DNA of 64,000 bases from Holothuria scabra (GCA_037179385.1 CM074184.1:16696001-16760000); one strand, 5' to 3'. Numbered from the stretch's first letter, positions 1 through 12,010 are shown. The notes: generated by a model not told the origin, from the letters alone. Translations and numbers: made by a program.

Positions 1-2746
1 TGTCGCAACATAAATTTTTATAAAGTTATTAAACAAATTTAAGTTGTCTTTTTTGATTTAGGCTATTCTTTGGCTCAAAAATTACTTTTCAGAGTGCAAA
101 AGTTACAAAGCTTCCGGGGGCTTCGCCCCCTGGACCCCCACATTAACGATAAGCTGTAGGAGAGTTTATTTTCGCCCTTCAAACAGTTGCAGAGAATCCT
201 GCGATTGTGCTCCACTCTGAACTTTGGAATAAATTCAGGTAGACTGTGACAAGCTTCATGTCTTCGGAATGTCTTGACTTTTTACTCGTCGGGTTCCTGG
301 ATGGATAATTTTCGAATAGATTTGAAGTGGCTAAAATTGGCTACCTTGGTGTGGATTAAAGTGTGCTCCTGGCATCTGACATGTTTCAACCTCCTGTAGG
401 GATTTTTTTTTCAATTCCTGGGGATGCACAAAATCGTTCCAAAATCATACTTGGTGTGGTGGGTAGAATATTTGGGTCTAGCTTAAAAAGCTATGACCGT
501 TACTTCACAGATTATCACAACACAATGCCCGAAATTGTCGAATATCCAAATTCTTTCAAGCGTTTGCCCGAAAATGGTTAGTTAGTTAGTTAGATGGAGT
601 TTTACGGCCCAGTTTCCAACCTACTGGTTCAAGTCAAGTATCATAGGGAGGGCAACATAGTTACGAAAGGTTAAGAGATAAAAAATCGCGACACATTTTG
701 GAAGCCTGTGGCTTAAAAGGAACAATTATTCTTGATACTGTTTTTAAATCTTGTGTAACACAAAACCCTAAATGGCCGATAATAGCTTCAAATCTTTGCC
801 GAAAAACAAAAGATGCTTTATTTAAAGTACAATTTTCATGGAAAATGAAAAAGATCTGCGACATATTTGAGTAGAATGTGAAAAAAAGGTTTTCATCATC
901 CCAACTTCACACTGTAGTCTTGGAAAAATATGCCCGAAATGGTCAAATATTCGGGCAAAGGTTGAAAAAATGCTGGGACGTTTTCAATTGCCAAATTAAT
1001 TCAACGGATGGACAGGAGGGTGTTCAGGTGCCCAAAAATTTGCCATCTATCCTGCTCTAAAGTCAAATACGGACAATAGTTAAATGAGAATCGGGTAATT
1101 TGTTTTTCGATACTTTAATGATGCAGAGTAAGAATGTCTTCCCGTAAGTCTGCTTGAAATTTCATTTCAACACACCTTGTAACGTGAAAATTCTGTCAAT
1201 AAGTGTTACTAATGAAGAAAAATCATCTACTTCATTTCATCCAATGGTAGTAGTACATTTTATCTGATTCTTCTGATCAAGAAAGCGACTACTAAGATCC
1301 CCATAGGTCTATTTTTCAAAAGTAAAACCATATAGTCGGAAGTTCGGGCACACAATTCTTCAAAATTGAATTTAGCCAAGAGTCGCAATAGACTGATGAA
1401 GTAAAATTCATTAGCATGTTTGCAATTCCGGTTTGTAGTTTCCCCCGAAAATATGCGGGACCATTTCATCTATTGGTAGTGATACATTTTATTTGGTAAT
1501 TTTCTGATCAAATAGCGACTGCCTAGATCCCCCTTTAAGCCTGGGAAATGTCATTTTCGATTGTCTCAGGGGTCCGATCTTTCAACATTTTGTGTTCGCT
1601 TCGCGCCCACCAGTGGTGCAGCTCCGCGAAGATAGTCTTCCTAGCAGCATTTTAATTTCAGGTGAACATTTTTTGTGCAAACAGAACCCTCGAATTAGCG
1701 ACTTCTAAGACCCCGTATAAGCATAGGAAATGACATTTTTGACTGTCTGAAGTGGTCAGATTTTTCAAAATTTCCTGCACGTTTCGCCCCAACTTATAAA
1801 GACGCTCCACTTAGACATCTTCATAGCAGAATTGAAGTTCCAAGTGACCAATTTTTACAAAAGGGAACTCAAAATAGCGACTGCATAGATCCCCATATAA
1901 GCCCTGGAAATGCCATTTTCAACTGTCTGAGGGGTCGGATATTTAAAAATGTTTCTGAGCCAACCAATGGTGGCGCTCCACTTAGTCTTTCTGGCTGAAT
2001 TTAAGTTTGGAACGAAGGTACGTTTATCTGCAATTGAAACTTAAAAAAAAGGCTGCTTGGATCCCCTTTGCGAGCCTGGGAAATGTCATTTTTGACTGTC
2101 TGGGGGTTACGAATTTTTAAATTTTCTGGACGCTCCGCGCCAACCAGTGGTGGCGCTCCGCTTTGACTGTCTTACGAACAGATTTACATTTTTCGGGTTA
2201 AAATCTTCTGCCCCCAAACTGAAATGTTCCCCTACGCCTCTGGAAATACCTTACTCAAGCGTGCACTGAAACAGCTGCTTGCAACATTCAGCATGATTCC
2301 AGGTTTGCAATCCTAGGATACATAGCCCAGTGGAGTAATGAACTGAGCTGTAATCAGTACCTCAAAAGTGTGTTTTAATCTTAGAAAAATCACACATTTT
2401 TCTTACCAGAATTAGGGACAAATAAACCTGACAAATTCCATTTCCAGCAATCTGGGAGGTTTTAAAATCCAAAATTTTCTTTGTACGCTCCGCACCAACT
2501 GATGGTGGCGTTACGCTTAGATAGTAAACTCCATCCACCCCCTACAAAGATATCCAGCCCCCCCCCCATGGACCTCTACCAGAGCTTTTACCCCTGAACC
2601 CCACTAAGGGCCCTTAAGCACCCCCTGGACCAAAAGCAGATGGGGGGTTTGTGCTTCGCGCAAAACCAGACGCCTTACGGCGTCACCATTATGTCGGCTG
2701 CCGGAAAATTGCGCCCCCAATGAAAAACATCTTCCGACGCCTATGC
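1..2746. mobile_element. hAT-like non-autonomous TIR element, copy 1 (left end outside window)
   Basis: This stretch aligns by eye almost throughout with 37484-40629. Its right end (2729-2746) reads CATCTTCCGACGCCTATG, the inverse of the left end of the other copy (CATAGGCGTCGGAAG at 37406). The interior holds repeated units of roughly 180 bp. Each contains CTGTCTGAGGGGTC, a GCTCCGC direct repeat around a CCAACCA/TGGTGG palindrome, and TAGATAGTCTT (units near 1550, 1740, 1920, 2090 and 2450). No transposase is recognisable, and its short reading frames are not kept in frame in the other copy. hAT membership is inferred from the TIR style only. Confidence 0.7.
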
Positions 2747-4583
2747 TTTCAACTGGTAATTTTGTGATCAACTTAGCAAGTTGCTTTTTTTCTATTGAAG
2801 TGATACTTTCATTGCAACATAAACTCAAAATAACTACTCTTCTTTTTGTAGTTGCGAGCATGGGAAATGCCATTTCCAGCTGCCTGGGGGTTCTCAACTT
2901 TTCCAAAACTTTCTCTGTGCTCCGTTTTAGATAGACTTTGGGCAAGATTACATTTTCGGACAAAATACTTTCGTCAAAAAGAAAAAAAAAAGGGAAACGC
3001 TCCAGTATGCCCATGTCATTATATATACGGTAAACTATAGAACTTCAAACGTATGGGAGGCCAAACTTTTCCCGGGAAATTTTTTAATATGGCCCGAGGG
3101 CTTTAATCTGCACCATGGTATTCAGTAATCTCAACAAAAACTCAAATCGACGGCAACTTGATTTTTCTCAAGAAGGTCACACTCTTTTGTAAAAACGCTA
3201 AAATCTTTCAATAAAATACCATTTTCCACTATGAGCTTCAGGTTTTCAAATACTTGTTAAAAATTTTCCCATTTCAATTGATATTTCGCACAAAAAAAAA
3301 TCGAAGCCAACTTTTGTCAATCATCAAGGCATTTTACCTAATTTTCTCCTGAAAGGCATATCACTTCATAAAAAGACCATTTTATTATTATCATTACCTT
3401 ACCAAAAACCCAAATTTCCTTTCTTCAAATTCCAAATTTCTCCTGTACAATTAAATTTTTCGGAAAAATAATTTCCACTTTCGCCTGACAGTACCGTGAA
3501 TAAGCCTGGTACGATAAAATACGTAACCCAAAAAGAATTTTAGTTGTCGCCAATCACCAATATAACGTTTTTGGTTTTGCTCATATGAAGGACAGATTCT
3601 TCAGTGAACACCTCAACATTTAAATGGCCTTAACGAAAAGACAAATTTCTTTCCCAATAATTTATTTTTTCAAAACAAACTTCAGATATTTGTTAAAAAT
3701 AAAGCCAAAAATTTGGGCGCGCAACGAGGGCCTCAAATTCTGCCAGACCACGTCCTTAAGGGCCCTCAAAATGCTAGCCCTCTACCAGGCAAATCGTGGT
3801 ACCGACCTGGATGAAATGATCTTGCACATTTTTTTTTTGGGGGGGGGGGGGGGGACTTACTATAGACATTGATTTGATGAAATTGTCCATATATATGACG
3901 GACCGAACTCTCGAATATAAGTGAATATTACCTAACGAGGGGGTCTTAAATGAATCTTCAGGCAGATTTATGGGGAGAAATTCTCACACAGCATCATTAT
4001 AGTATTGAAAGACGAATTTTCAAAACCATTGTCCGAATGGGCTCTAGGGGCAGGATAGATTGCAAACTATTTGGCACTGCACCCAGTCCCAGCTGTCGTT
4101 TGAATTAATTTTACATTGAAAATGTCCTAGCGAGCCCCGGGCCAGAAAACCCTTTTTCATTTCTCCTAATCTCGATGAATCAATAGAAATGTAATCAAAA
4201 CCTTCGTCTCCCTGTTTTATGCTCTTCCCGTTCCCCCTTTTGTTATTATGTTAAAAGCGAACTGTATGCGTGGCCGTGTTTATTTTAACAGTCTCTTGAA
4301 CTATAATGGGGAAGATGTGGAGAAGAGAATAAAATGAATTTGAAACTGAAAAGCTCGTAACAATCGTTTTGCCGAACAGTAATTATCTCATCTCTCCGTG
4401 AGGAGGATGAGATATTGTAATCACTTTGCCCGTTGAGCTATAAATGGGAATGCCAGCTGAAATTGGCACTGTTGCCATGATAATGGTTGGTGCCCCACGT
4501 TACTAGTCCAAGGGTCTAACCTAAGGTAGGGTCCCCAAAGGTAACCAAAACTCCAACTCTGTGTGAGGGGTCAAAACGTGTCC
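2747..4583. other. Non-coding, no gene recognised
   Basis: AT-rich sequence without a convincing reading frame. It holds a T-run followed by a G-run of about 17 (3829-3854). Near 4310-4345 there is a stretch (AATAAAATGAATTTGAAACT) that resembles the 3' tails of LINEs elsewhere in the window, but no coding remnant lies upstream. Confidence 0.5.
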
Positions 4584-4618
4584 GTGTGTGTGTGTGTGTG
4601 TGAGTGTGTGTGTGTGTG
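4584..4618. repeat. (TG)n microsatellite
   Basis: Dinucleotide TG run with one interruption, directly before the satellite-like array. Confidence 0.9.
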
Positions 4619-4628
4619 AATTTTTGTT

Positions 4629-5690
4629 TTGCTAATATCTCCTAAACGGCTCAGCGGATTTTCTTCAAATTTTGTAGGAAGGTACCCTAGGAGAAACCAC
4701 TGTACATATTGCATACCCGGAAGTAAAGGTCAAAGGTCAGAGGTTAAATTTGATGAAAATCATATATTTTACCATATTTCTGTAAAGGAACACGGCATTG
4801 ACGTGAAACTTTGCACGTGGCATGAGGATATCTAGAACTACCAAAATATATGGTTACCATGGCGACAGGTATCAAAGGTCACGTGATGGAAGGGGAAGTG
4901 TCTATTTTTAATCGAAAAAAGAGGAAATTTGTGACTATAACTCCTCCTAGTGGGCTGGACCGATCTTTATTCAAACTTGGTGGGAAGGTACTCCAGGGTT
5001 AGAACTTGTGTCTCCAAGATTTCCGGAAGTGAAGGTCAAAAGTCAAAGGTCAGAGGTCATATTTTGATAGTAATTATTGTGGGGGGATTTTTGGCTGTAT
5101 TTCTAGTCTTTTACCGTATTTCTGTAAAGGGACATGGAATTGACGTGAAAATTTGCACGTGTCATGAGGATATCTAGAACTACCAAAATGCATGGTTACC
5201 ATGGCAACAGACATTTAAGGTCACGTGATGGAAGTGAAATGTCTATTTTCAAGTGAAAAAAGCAGAAACTTTTAACTCGAACTCCTCCTAGTGGGCTTGA
5301 CCGATCCTTTTCAAACTTGGTGGGAAGATACCCCAGGGTTGGAACTTGTGTCTCGCAGATTCCCGGAAGTGAAAGACAAAGGTCAGAGGTCAAATTTAGG
5401 TAAAATCATACTTTTGTCTGTATTTCGGTAATGAAACATCTTAGTGACATGAAACTTCGCACATGTCATGAGGATGACTAGAACTACCCAAATATACGGT
5501 TGCCATGGCTCTGGAAGTGACGGTCTAAGGTCAAAGGTCAAATTGAGTCAAAATCGTTTTTGTACATAATTCCGGGGGAAAACATTGCACCGATATGAAA
5601 CATGAAACGTATAACAGGAGTGGCATGTTGTGCCATTATATTTCGTTGCCATGGCAACTCAGGTTTGAAGTCGCGTAACAGGAGGTCAAA
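4629..5690. repeat. Satellite-like tandem array, about 3.5 units of 300-340 bp
   Basis: The same block order recurs: a CCTCCTAGTGGGCTGGACCG-like start, TCAAACTTGGTGGGAAGGTA, CCGGAAGT, a run of AGGTCA half-sites, TTTCTGTAAAGG, GACGTGAAACTTTGCACGTG, CATGAGGATATCTAGAACTA, CCATGGCAAC, and AAGGTCACGTGATGGAAG. The anchor TCTAGAACTA falls at about 4831, 5173 and 5477, giving periods near 342 and 305. The last unit decays by about 5690. No reading frame spans the array. Confidence 0.85.
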
Positions 5691-6268
5691 TGTACGATTT
5701 TACTTCAAAAAGTGCTAGTTGTTGGCTTTTGTTTAAAAGAGGTGAAGGTGTGCCCCAAACCGAGAAAATGTGTCTCGTAGAGCCCGGTCCAAGGTGTAGC
5801 TACCTTTCCATAATTGTCTTGCGTAAAGAAATCTTCTTCTTTAATTGTGTGGGGTTTGAAAGTATTGTGAGTCAATATTTGTTTCATAAGATGGAATATA
5901 ATGCCTCGTTGATTCACAAACATCGGTGCACGCGGAAGTGACAATTTGACTTGAGCATCGTTCTTTTCGGCAATGTGTTTACACTTAAAACGCACTACAT
6001 AAAATGCTGTTAATAGCTGAAATTTATAAATTCATCGTCGTCCATGATATCAGTCTAATAACCAGTGCAATTGCTTCACGAACTCGGTGGTTTTCCACTC
6101 TCCAACGTAGGCCTACATAATTAGTTAATTTGACTTACACTTTTCCGCTAACTACTGCTAAAATTAACAGCTCGGTTTGCGCGTCTGCTACTCAAATGAA
6201 GTTCGAATATCACCACGCGACTTTCATGCCACATCGTAGAAATCTAAAGCGCAATATTTTCAGGGCCC
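5691..6268. other. Non-coding, no gene recognised
   Basis: Unique-looking AT-rich sequence. Short open frames on both strands lack family resemblance. Confidence 0.4.
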
Positions 6269-7604
6269 GGGGCCGATTTCACTAACGTCAAATTTAGCGA
6301 TCATCGCTAAGTCGATCGTTAAGCTAAATTTATCGCTAGTAGCGATGGCGATGAATTTTGGGTTTCACTAAACTAATCGCTATTAGCGATATAAAAAAGG
6401 AAAACTTCATCGATGAACGAGGATGATCGCTAAAGTTTACTGTAACCTTTGACCTTGAGCTGCAAACAATATCGACATCGACAGCAGACGACCGCAAGTA
6501 TAAAGAACGAGGAGAAGGATAAAAAGGTATGAAATAGTCCAATAAACCAATCACAATGTGCAAAAGCAGAAAAATTGTAAAAATTGATTGAATTACATCA
6601 CCTTATTTGTATTTTCAATGTATATCGGTGTGAGTTTGAAAGGGAATACGCAAAATAGTCCTTAAAATGCCCTTCGCTAGCGCACCGTTCTGCGGCTGTA
6701 CTATACTAGCTTGTATAAATAGTATTAGTAATATGCATGGAAGTAAGTTAGGACTAAACCTAACGTTAGGCCTTAGTAATACTGATAGTATCGCTCTTTG
6801 CAGTTTTTCGAATCTTATTTTGAAGTGAGCATTTTATTGCAAACGACAAAAAGAAGATAACGATTCGTTAGATTCTTCGTATAAACCAACAAAACCCAAC
6901 CAAACCCACCGGTCTGACCTTTCGAAATTTTCTTTACGTTCCGCGCCTTTCATTGGTGGCGCTCCGCATAGATAGTCTTTGTAGCAAAATGAAGTTTTGT
7001 GGCCAAGAAAAAAAAAAGCAAACTGAAATGCTCCCGTTCGCCTATGCCGATCGATGTTCCTTTATGCTAACTCCTAAGAGCATGCAAATTTAAAAAAAAA
7101 AAAAACAAAAAAAAAACAAAAAAAAAAAAAAAAGACGTCGAAAGGTAGCGTATAATGGCTTTAATTTGCGCTAAAAAAACCAAAATTTTCAGTTTTATCC
7201 ACTTGACCCCCACAGTTCAACTTTTAAAACTTTCCTGTCAAAGTCGAAAATCTTTTGCATCCAGGCTCCTTGAAAAGGCCAAAAATTTTCCTCCCCCAGG
7301 CCAACGATCACTAAACATACTGAATGGCCCCTCTGCAGAGAAATCCTGCGTACGCCACTGTGTATTGCTAAAACTACGCGGATGATGTCATGAGGAAAAT
7401 TAGCGATGGATTTCAGCTTTTACGACTACTAAACAGTCATCGCTAAAATTCATCGCAAACGACACCACTTAGCGATGAAAAATTGATCGCCAAAGTTTAG
7501 TGAAACCGATTTTAAAAATCGGTCGCTAAATTGTGATCAATTTAAGATTTAGCGATGGATTTCGGCGTTAGCGAGGATCGTTAAACGTTAGTGAAATCGG
7601 CCCC
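6269..7604. mobile_element. TIR DNA transposon (non-autonomous) with TTAGCGAT iterons
   Basis: The left end GGGGCCGATTTCACTAACGT and the right end ACGTTAGTGAAATCGGCCCC are exact 20-bp inverse complements. The subterminal 150 bp at each end carry many copies of TTAGCGAT or ATCGCTAA in both orientations and a repeated TTTCACTAAAC block. The interior holds a fragment of another element (6820-7368) and an A-rich tract (7091-7133). No transposase frame is visible. The GGGGCCG-type terminus resembles some PIF/Harbinger families, but I see no clear 3-bp target duplication, so the superfamily is unassigned. Confidence 0.8.
6820..7368 (-). mobile_element. Fragment of hAT-like element nested in the 6269-7604 element
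   Basis: On the - strand this begins at CAGTGGCGTACGCAGGATTT (7368 leftwards) and follows the same block order as 46253-46760: an ACAAGGAGCCTAGATGCAAA-like block, CTTTGACAGGAA, the GGAGCGCCACCA module, and a TTGTCGTTTGCAATAAAATG-like block. It stops near 6820 without a second terminus, so it is truncated or was captured by the surrounding element. Confidence 0.6.
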
Positions 7605-8364
7605 TGGACGTCAACTCGAAGACGTGAACTGTGGGCTAAAACGCCGCGTCGCCCTGGCCACGTCGTGCAATCTATAAAGCTCGTGTGGCCGCACGCAGTA
7701 GACTTCGTAATGCGCGTGTGGTAGGCTAAGCGCGCCTATCTGATTGGTTAACCAGCTGTCCGAATTTGTTTGTGTAACATGCAATTATATTTTCTTTGTT
7801 CGTCTCGGCCTTACTATAGGGAGCTTACACGCGTGTAAACGCCAACTAACGCAACCACCTTCTGGAGGACAAATAACTCAAATGAAAGCTAAGTAAAGAA
7901 ATATGGTGCGTGGCGGGATTTCTTTTAGAACAACTAGTGCGTCCGCTGAAATTAACCTTTTGACCTTTGGTGCAAGCTCCTCACATCACAGAGGTCATGT
8001 AACACAGAGCAGGATATAGGAACTAGAGTACGGACTCCCAATGGCGCGTACGTAAATCGTCTGTGATTGCATGGAGACACGGCATCCACGTTCACTCTGG
8101 GCATGACTCGGGCAAAAGTCACGCGGGGAGCGATCATGTGTGTACGAACTGTATGGCAGAAATCGATTCGCCCAATTCCTGCGACTTATTTGTCCTTGTA
8201 AAATGTGTATTTCATCCTAAAATGTGGCATAAGCTGTTCGATTTGACGCGTGAAGATATTTTCTAACTTTTCATGTCAACAGAAATGGTCGGCAACTTAA
8301 AGGGGCTGAATTTGCTTTTCAGTGATAAAAAGAGTAACGTTCAAGGAACGCACTAATGCAGGCA
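7605..8364. other. Non-coding, no gene recognised
   Basis: Locally more GC-rich sequence (7620-8150) with several CpG and short overlapping frames on both strands. No domain is recognised. A distant promoter or CpG-rich segment cannot be excluded. Confidence 0.3.
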
Positions 8365-8572
8365 AGGACAACTCGCCCTTGTAAGACAAAACGGCCTCAC
8401 AGTTTCCCAGTACTTTTGTAAAGTCGGACAACTCGGCATCTACTAAAAACATATAGCCCTTCATATACAGACAATTCGGCGTCTTAATGAAGCTGGCTAC
8501 TCAGACAGCTCGGCACCTAATGAAACTCCGAACAGAGGAGACAACTCGTCCCCAAATGAAGTCGCAAATGTA
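8365..8572. repeat. Degenerate tandem repeat, about five units
   Basis: Units of 35-50 bp share a core ACAACTCGGC followed by a TAATGAA-like block. Cores start near 8368, 8429, 8468, 8500 and 8541. Confidence 0.55.
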
Positions 8573-9423
8573 GGCCTATCCTAACATTCCAACATTTTTC
8601 TCATGTTTGATTTTACATATTTTCTGTGGAGATTGAAAAATGGACATTTAAAAAGGAAGGCATATTCTTCTACTAAACTGAATACCTGGGTCACTGGGTG
8701 GGGAGGGGTTTTTATCATTTGTTTTTCTTTTTCATTCTCAAATTAAGTAAAAACTATGCCTAGTAAAGTAGTATAGACTGGGCAGCACAAGTGGCATGAC
8801 GTGACTGATTTTATTTTAGTAGCTTGCCAGCTGTTAGTCATGTGTTGTAAGTGGTTGACTGAAAAGATGAACCAGAATATTTTTGCCAATTGAATCAGTC
8901 AGCTTGATATACAGGGGGTAAAAAAGTTATTTAACGTTACTCCCTTCTACGGCTGACTGAAAGTTCGAATGAAAGTGACTCACTCAGCCTTGTAAATTAG
9001 GGGCAGCCAATACAATACGGTACTGTAACTATAGATGCCAAACTGAAAAGAGAAGGCTTGAACAGACATTCTATCTTTACTACATTGTTTTATTTTTGTA
9101 TCCTTTTTCCTTTTTCACATACAGATGTTTTAATTTACAGCTATAAGGAATAATGAAGTAGGGCTACAGGTGCAATTTCTTTCTAATCATTTGAAAAGGA
9201 GTGCAAAATTTGGGAAAGGGAAGACTGGCAATAGCCACAGTGCACCTTTGATTTTTTTTGAAATGTCACTCCACAATTTCCCACTGTACATTCCAACGTG
9301 TAGGCTGCAATGTGGTACCATGATATGAAAACTACAGCCTAACTAAAGCCAAATTAAAGCCTACTATATGTGCCTCTTGTAAAAAATACTTCTCAGCTTG
9401 TCATAATGGCAACAGTGACACTT
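8573..9423. other. Non-coding, no gene recognised
   Basis: No coding or repeat structure that I can support. Confidence 0.4.
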
Positions 9424-9431
9424 GCAGAAAC

Positions 9432-9617
9432 CAGTGTTGTAATCGAGTCACTGAATCTAGTGACTCAAGTCACCAGTTTTCAAACTTTTAAGTGGCTGTA
9501 TTCGAGTCATTGACTCGAGTCACTGTACTATTTCAATGTGGAAATAACTCCTGAATTCTATCAAGTCACTATCATTTTGAGAGGAAGTGACATGAGTCGT
9601 GATTTGTTACAACACTG
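9432..9617. mobile_element. hAT MITE, 186 bp, perfect 8-bp TSD
   Basis: The termini are inverse complements (CAGTGTTGTAA at the left, TTACAACACTG at the right), with GAGTCACT/AGTGACTC motifs repeated inside. The flanks GCAGAAAC (9424-9431) and GCAGAAAC (9618-9625) are identical. An 8-bp duplication with a CAGTG terminus is typical of the hAT superfamily. It is far too short to encode a transposase. Confidence 0.9.
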
Positions 9618-9625
9618 GCAGAAAC

Positions 9626-10058
9626 TGCATGGAAGCACTAGTTTACTGGTATGCATGCATGAAGAGTAAAAAGCAAAACATGAATAGGCCTACATGTATA
9701 CATTTGTCTGATCTACTGCTTCTTCAAACAATTTTGAATAGGTTCTGTTCTACCAACCATTTTAGTCCAATCACAGTCACATGTTACAGTACTTCTCTAA
9801 TTTCGCTGGGCACTTGGAAGTCTGTAAAACTGTTGTCAAGTATAATAAAGAATGCAGTCTTTCACCAGCAGCTGACATTATTGCTTCCCATAATTTTGCT
9901 TTGGCTTAGTGTTGAATGTCTCCCTCAACTGTCTAAACTCCAGTAATTGCAAGGTATGGTGATCCAGAATTAACATTTTCTTTCAAAATATTCAAGGTGC
10001 ACCTGATGATAATTAAAAGTCAGTTGACACTTTGCAAGTTAAACGAACCTGGACTTAA
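9626..10058. other. Non-coding, no gene recognised
   Basis: A 115-codon open frame (9599-9946, +) begins inside the adjacent MITE and shows no domain. I treat it as chance. Confidence 0.4.
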
Positions 10059-10345
10059 AAGATGACACCCAAGCAGTTCCAATTCTCTTAACCTTCTTCA
10101 TTAAGCCCCTCGATCCCTCCTCTGCCTAAAAAAATTCATCCTCATCCAGACACAATCTCAGTCTGTTACATCAGGGTGATCATACTTGATCCCAGTGTGT
10201 AATCAAACATTCTCAGTACAGTGTGTATGAGTTCTGTACTCTGCACTTTTTGAACTTGCTTTCAGTCAAAGAGTAGAGCCAATTGAGAATTTCTGTGGAT
10301 GTGGACTAACTACAAAAATTATAGTTTGGGGTGAGAGAATCAAGC
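10059..10345. mobile_element. MITE of the CTCTCACCCCAAACTA family, copy 1
   Basis: The right end TAGTTTGGGGTGAGAGA and a degenerate left end GACACCCAAGCAGTTCC are inverse. The interior has the family blocks TCATCCTCATCCAGACACAA, CAGTGTGT..AATCAAA, and GTCAAAGAGTAGAGCCAATT. Related copies lie near 13131, 27270, 30930, 36330, 52612 and 63966. Confidence 0.7.
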
Positions 10346-11203
10346 TTTAAATGTCTTTGTTCACTTCATTATCTGCTTGTGTGGCTGATGCCTTCAGACG
10401 TGACCACATCCAGCGTAAAGTACAGGAAACAGTTCATGGCCAGCAGCCCTATGAATCTGACATCCCTTGGGTTTCTCCCTGCAAGTGCAAGGAAAAAATG
10501 AAACCATCAGTTTCTGTTTGGGGTGAAGATTATTATCATTTACCATGATGTATTAAAACCAAATGCAACCCGTAGCATAGTACATATAGTAGCCTACAAT
10601 TACTCAAGACTGGCATCAGGTTTTCAATGTTTTTCTTTTCTCCTTCTTTTAAGTGTTGGTAAAAGAAAGTTAAACTGCATCAAGGAATTAAACACTAACA
10701 TATTGCACCATTTCCCCAAATAATGTACCTTTCCAGTGCAACAGAATCAAGCTTGATTAGCCCCTAGTAGGCCTATATAGCCTAACGTTACACGTGTACA
10801 TAAATTTGAGGAATGGGACCTTAGTCAGTTACAAATTTGGCTCCAAAATTTTGTCTCAAACATACTTGGGGACTCTATAAACACCCTACACCCTGTTAAA
10901 AGTTTTAAAGAAAGTGGCAAAGTATGATTAAAATTACTGCACCCTCACCCTAGCAGACCAAAATTGCATGCCACATGATGCCAGCTCTTTTTAACTAAGA
11001 CCCTACTGTTTTACACTTACAGCCTGCTAAATAGTAACAAGATCTGTAGGCCATTTTTGCCAAATCTGACCTAAACTCCTAGCCCATCAGTGTAAAAAGA
11101 TCTCGTGTTTATATAACATCTCATTGCACCGTGAAAAGGCTCCATGCACAACGGTTACAGAAGGAGAGTGGCTTATTTAGATTCAGAAACTATCCAGTAA
11201 CGT
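10346..11203. other. Non-coding, no gene recognised
   Basis: Short open frames only. No domain or repeat beyond two local TAGGCCTA-type octamers. Confidence 0.4.
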
Positions 11204-11205
11204 TA

Positions 11206-11445
11206 CACTCTAAAAAATATTTAAACGATTTTGTTTAAAAATTAGGATACTCACGAAAATGAGTATTTCTACTCGAAATAAGTGAGTACTTCAACTCAAT
11301 TTGTGTAAAATTTTGCACAAATTCAGCAATTTGTGTAAAATTTTGCACAAATTCAGTTGAAGTACTCACTTATTTCGAGTAGAAATACTCATTTTCGTGA
11401 GTATCCTAATTTTTAAACAAAATCGTTTAAATATTTTTTAGAGTG
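11206..11445. mobile_element. Palindromic (foldback) MITE, 240 bp, TA-flanked
   Basis: The left arm from CACTCTAAAAAATATTTAAA and the right arm ending TTTAAATATTTTTTAGAGTG are inverse over roughly 110 bp each with almost no mismatch. They meet at a short direct duplication of CAATTTGTGTAAAATTTTGC. Flanks TA at 11204-11205 and 11446-11447 fit a TA target duplication, as used by the Tc1/mariner superfamily. It would form one long hairpin and has no coding capacity. Confidence 0.85.
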
Positions 11446-11838
11446 TAGGCGTAATATATATGTATATACTACGTATATAGGCCTATTGCATACTAATAGT
11501 GTTACAGGAACGTGTTCGCACTAGGTGAAGAAAAATGCGTCTTTTTCAACTTAAACAAGATTAAAATACGAAACCATCACAAGAAACTTACAATTTATGA
11601 GAGATACTACATCCTCCTCTTTTTTTCTGATAGAAGTAGATGATTTTAGAAATCAAATTTTTGGACGTTCATGTGCATGTGATTTGTATGAATCTCTATG
11701 TCAGCGATCCGTCTGTTGCCCAGATAGAATATGGGTACTGAGTGCCCATACGATCACAGCTGTTCAGAGCCTAAATATATGGCTCTGCAGCTGTTTTGGG
11801 GAGTCCGCCCTCTAATTCCTATTATCCTACTCTATGTC

Positions 11839-12010
11839 ATGTACCGACGTCACTGCGTTGCGCTTTTCTCTATTTTTTCATCCATGAGTACGGTACATTG
11901 TGCAACAATTGTTGCTAAGGTTCCATCGTGCGCGTGTATCGGTAACACACCTACTGCGTATGATCAGTAACATCTTGTAAGCCAAATTAAAACACGCTGA
12001 CGTCATTATT
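11839..12010. repeat. Interspersed repeat C, copy 1 (ACCGACGTCACTGCG family)
   Basis: Shares ACCGACGTCACTGCGTTGCG, a GTACATTGTGCAAC-like block, GGTAACACACCTACTGCG and a final CGCTGACGTCA with the copies at 18611 and 51000. This copy is uninterrupted where the 18.6-kb copy carries a hAT-like insertion. Confidence 0.6.

Noticed and set aside
363..581. Open frame beginning MLLASDMFQPPVGIFF, seen also at 37846
   Set aside because: The similarity comes from two copies of the same element. The frame shifts between them, so it is not under coding constraint.
4375..4420. Short hairpin TCATCTCTCCGTGAGGAGGATGAGAT as a terminator or riboswitch
   Set aside because: The DNA is eukaryotic; an isolated hairpin here has no supporting context.
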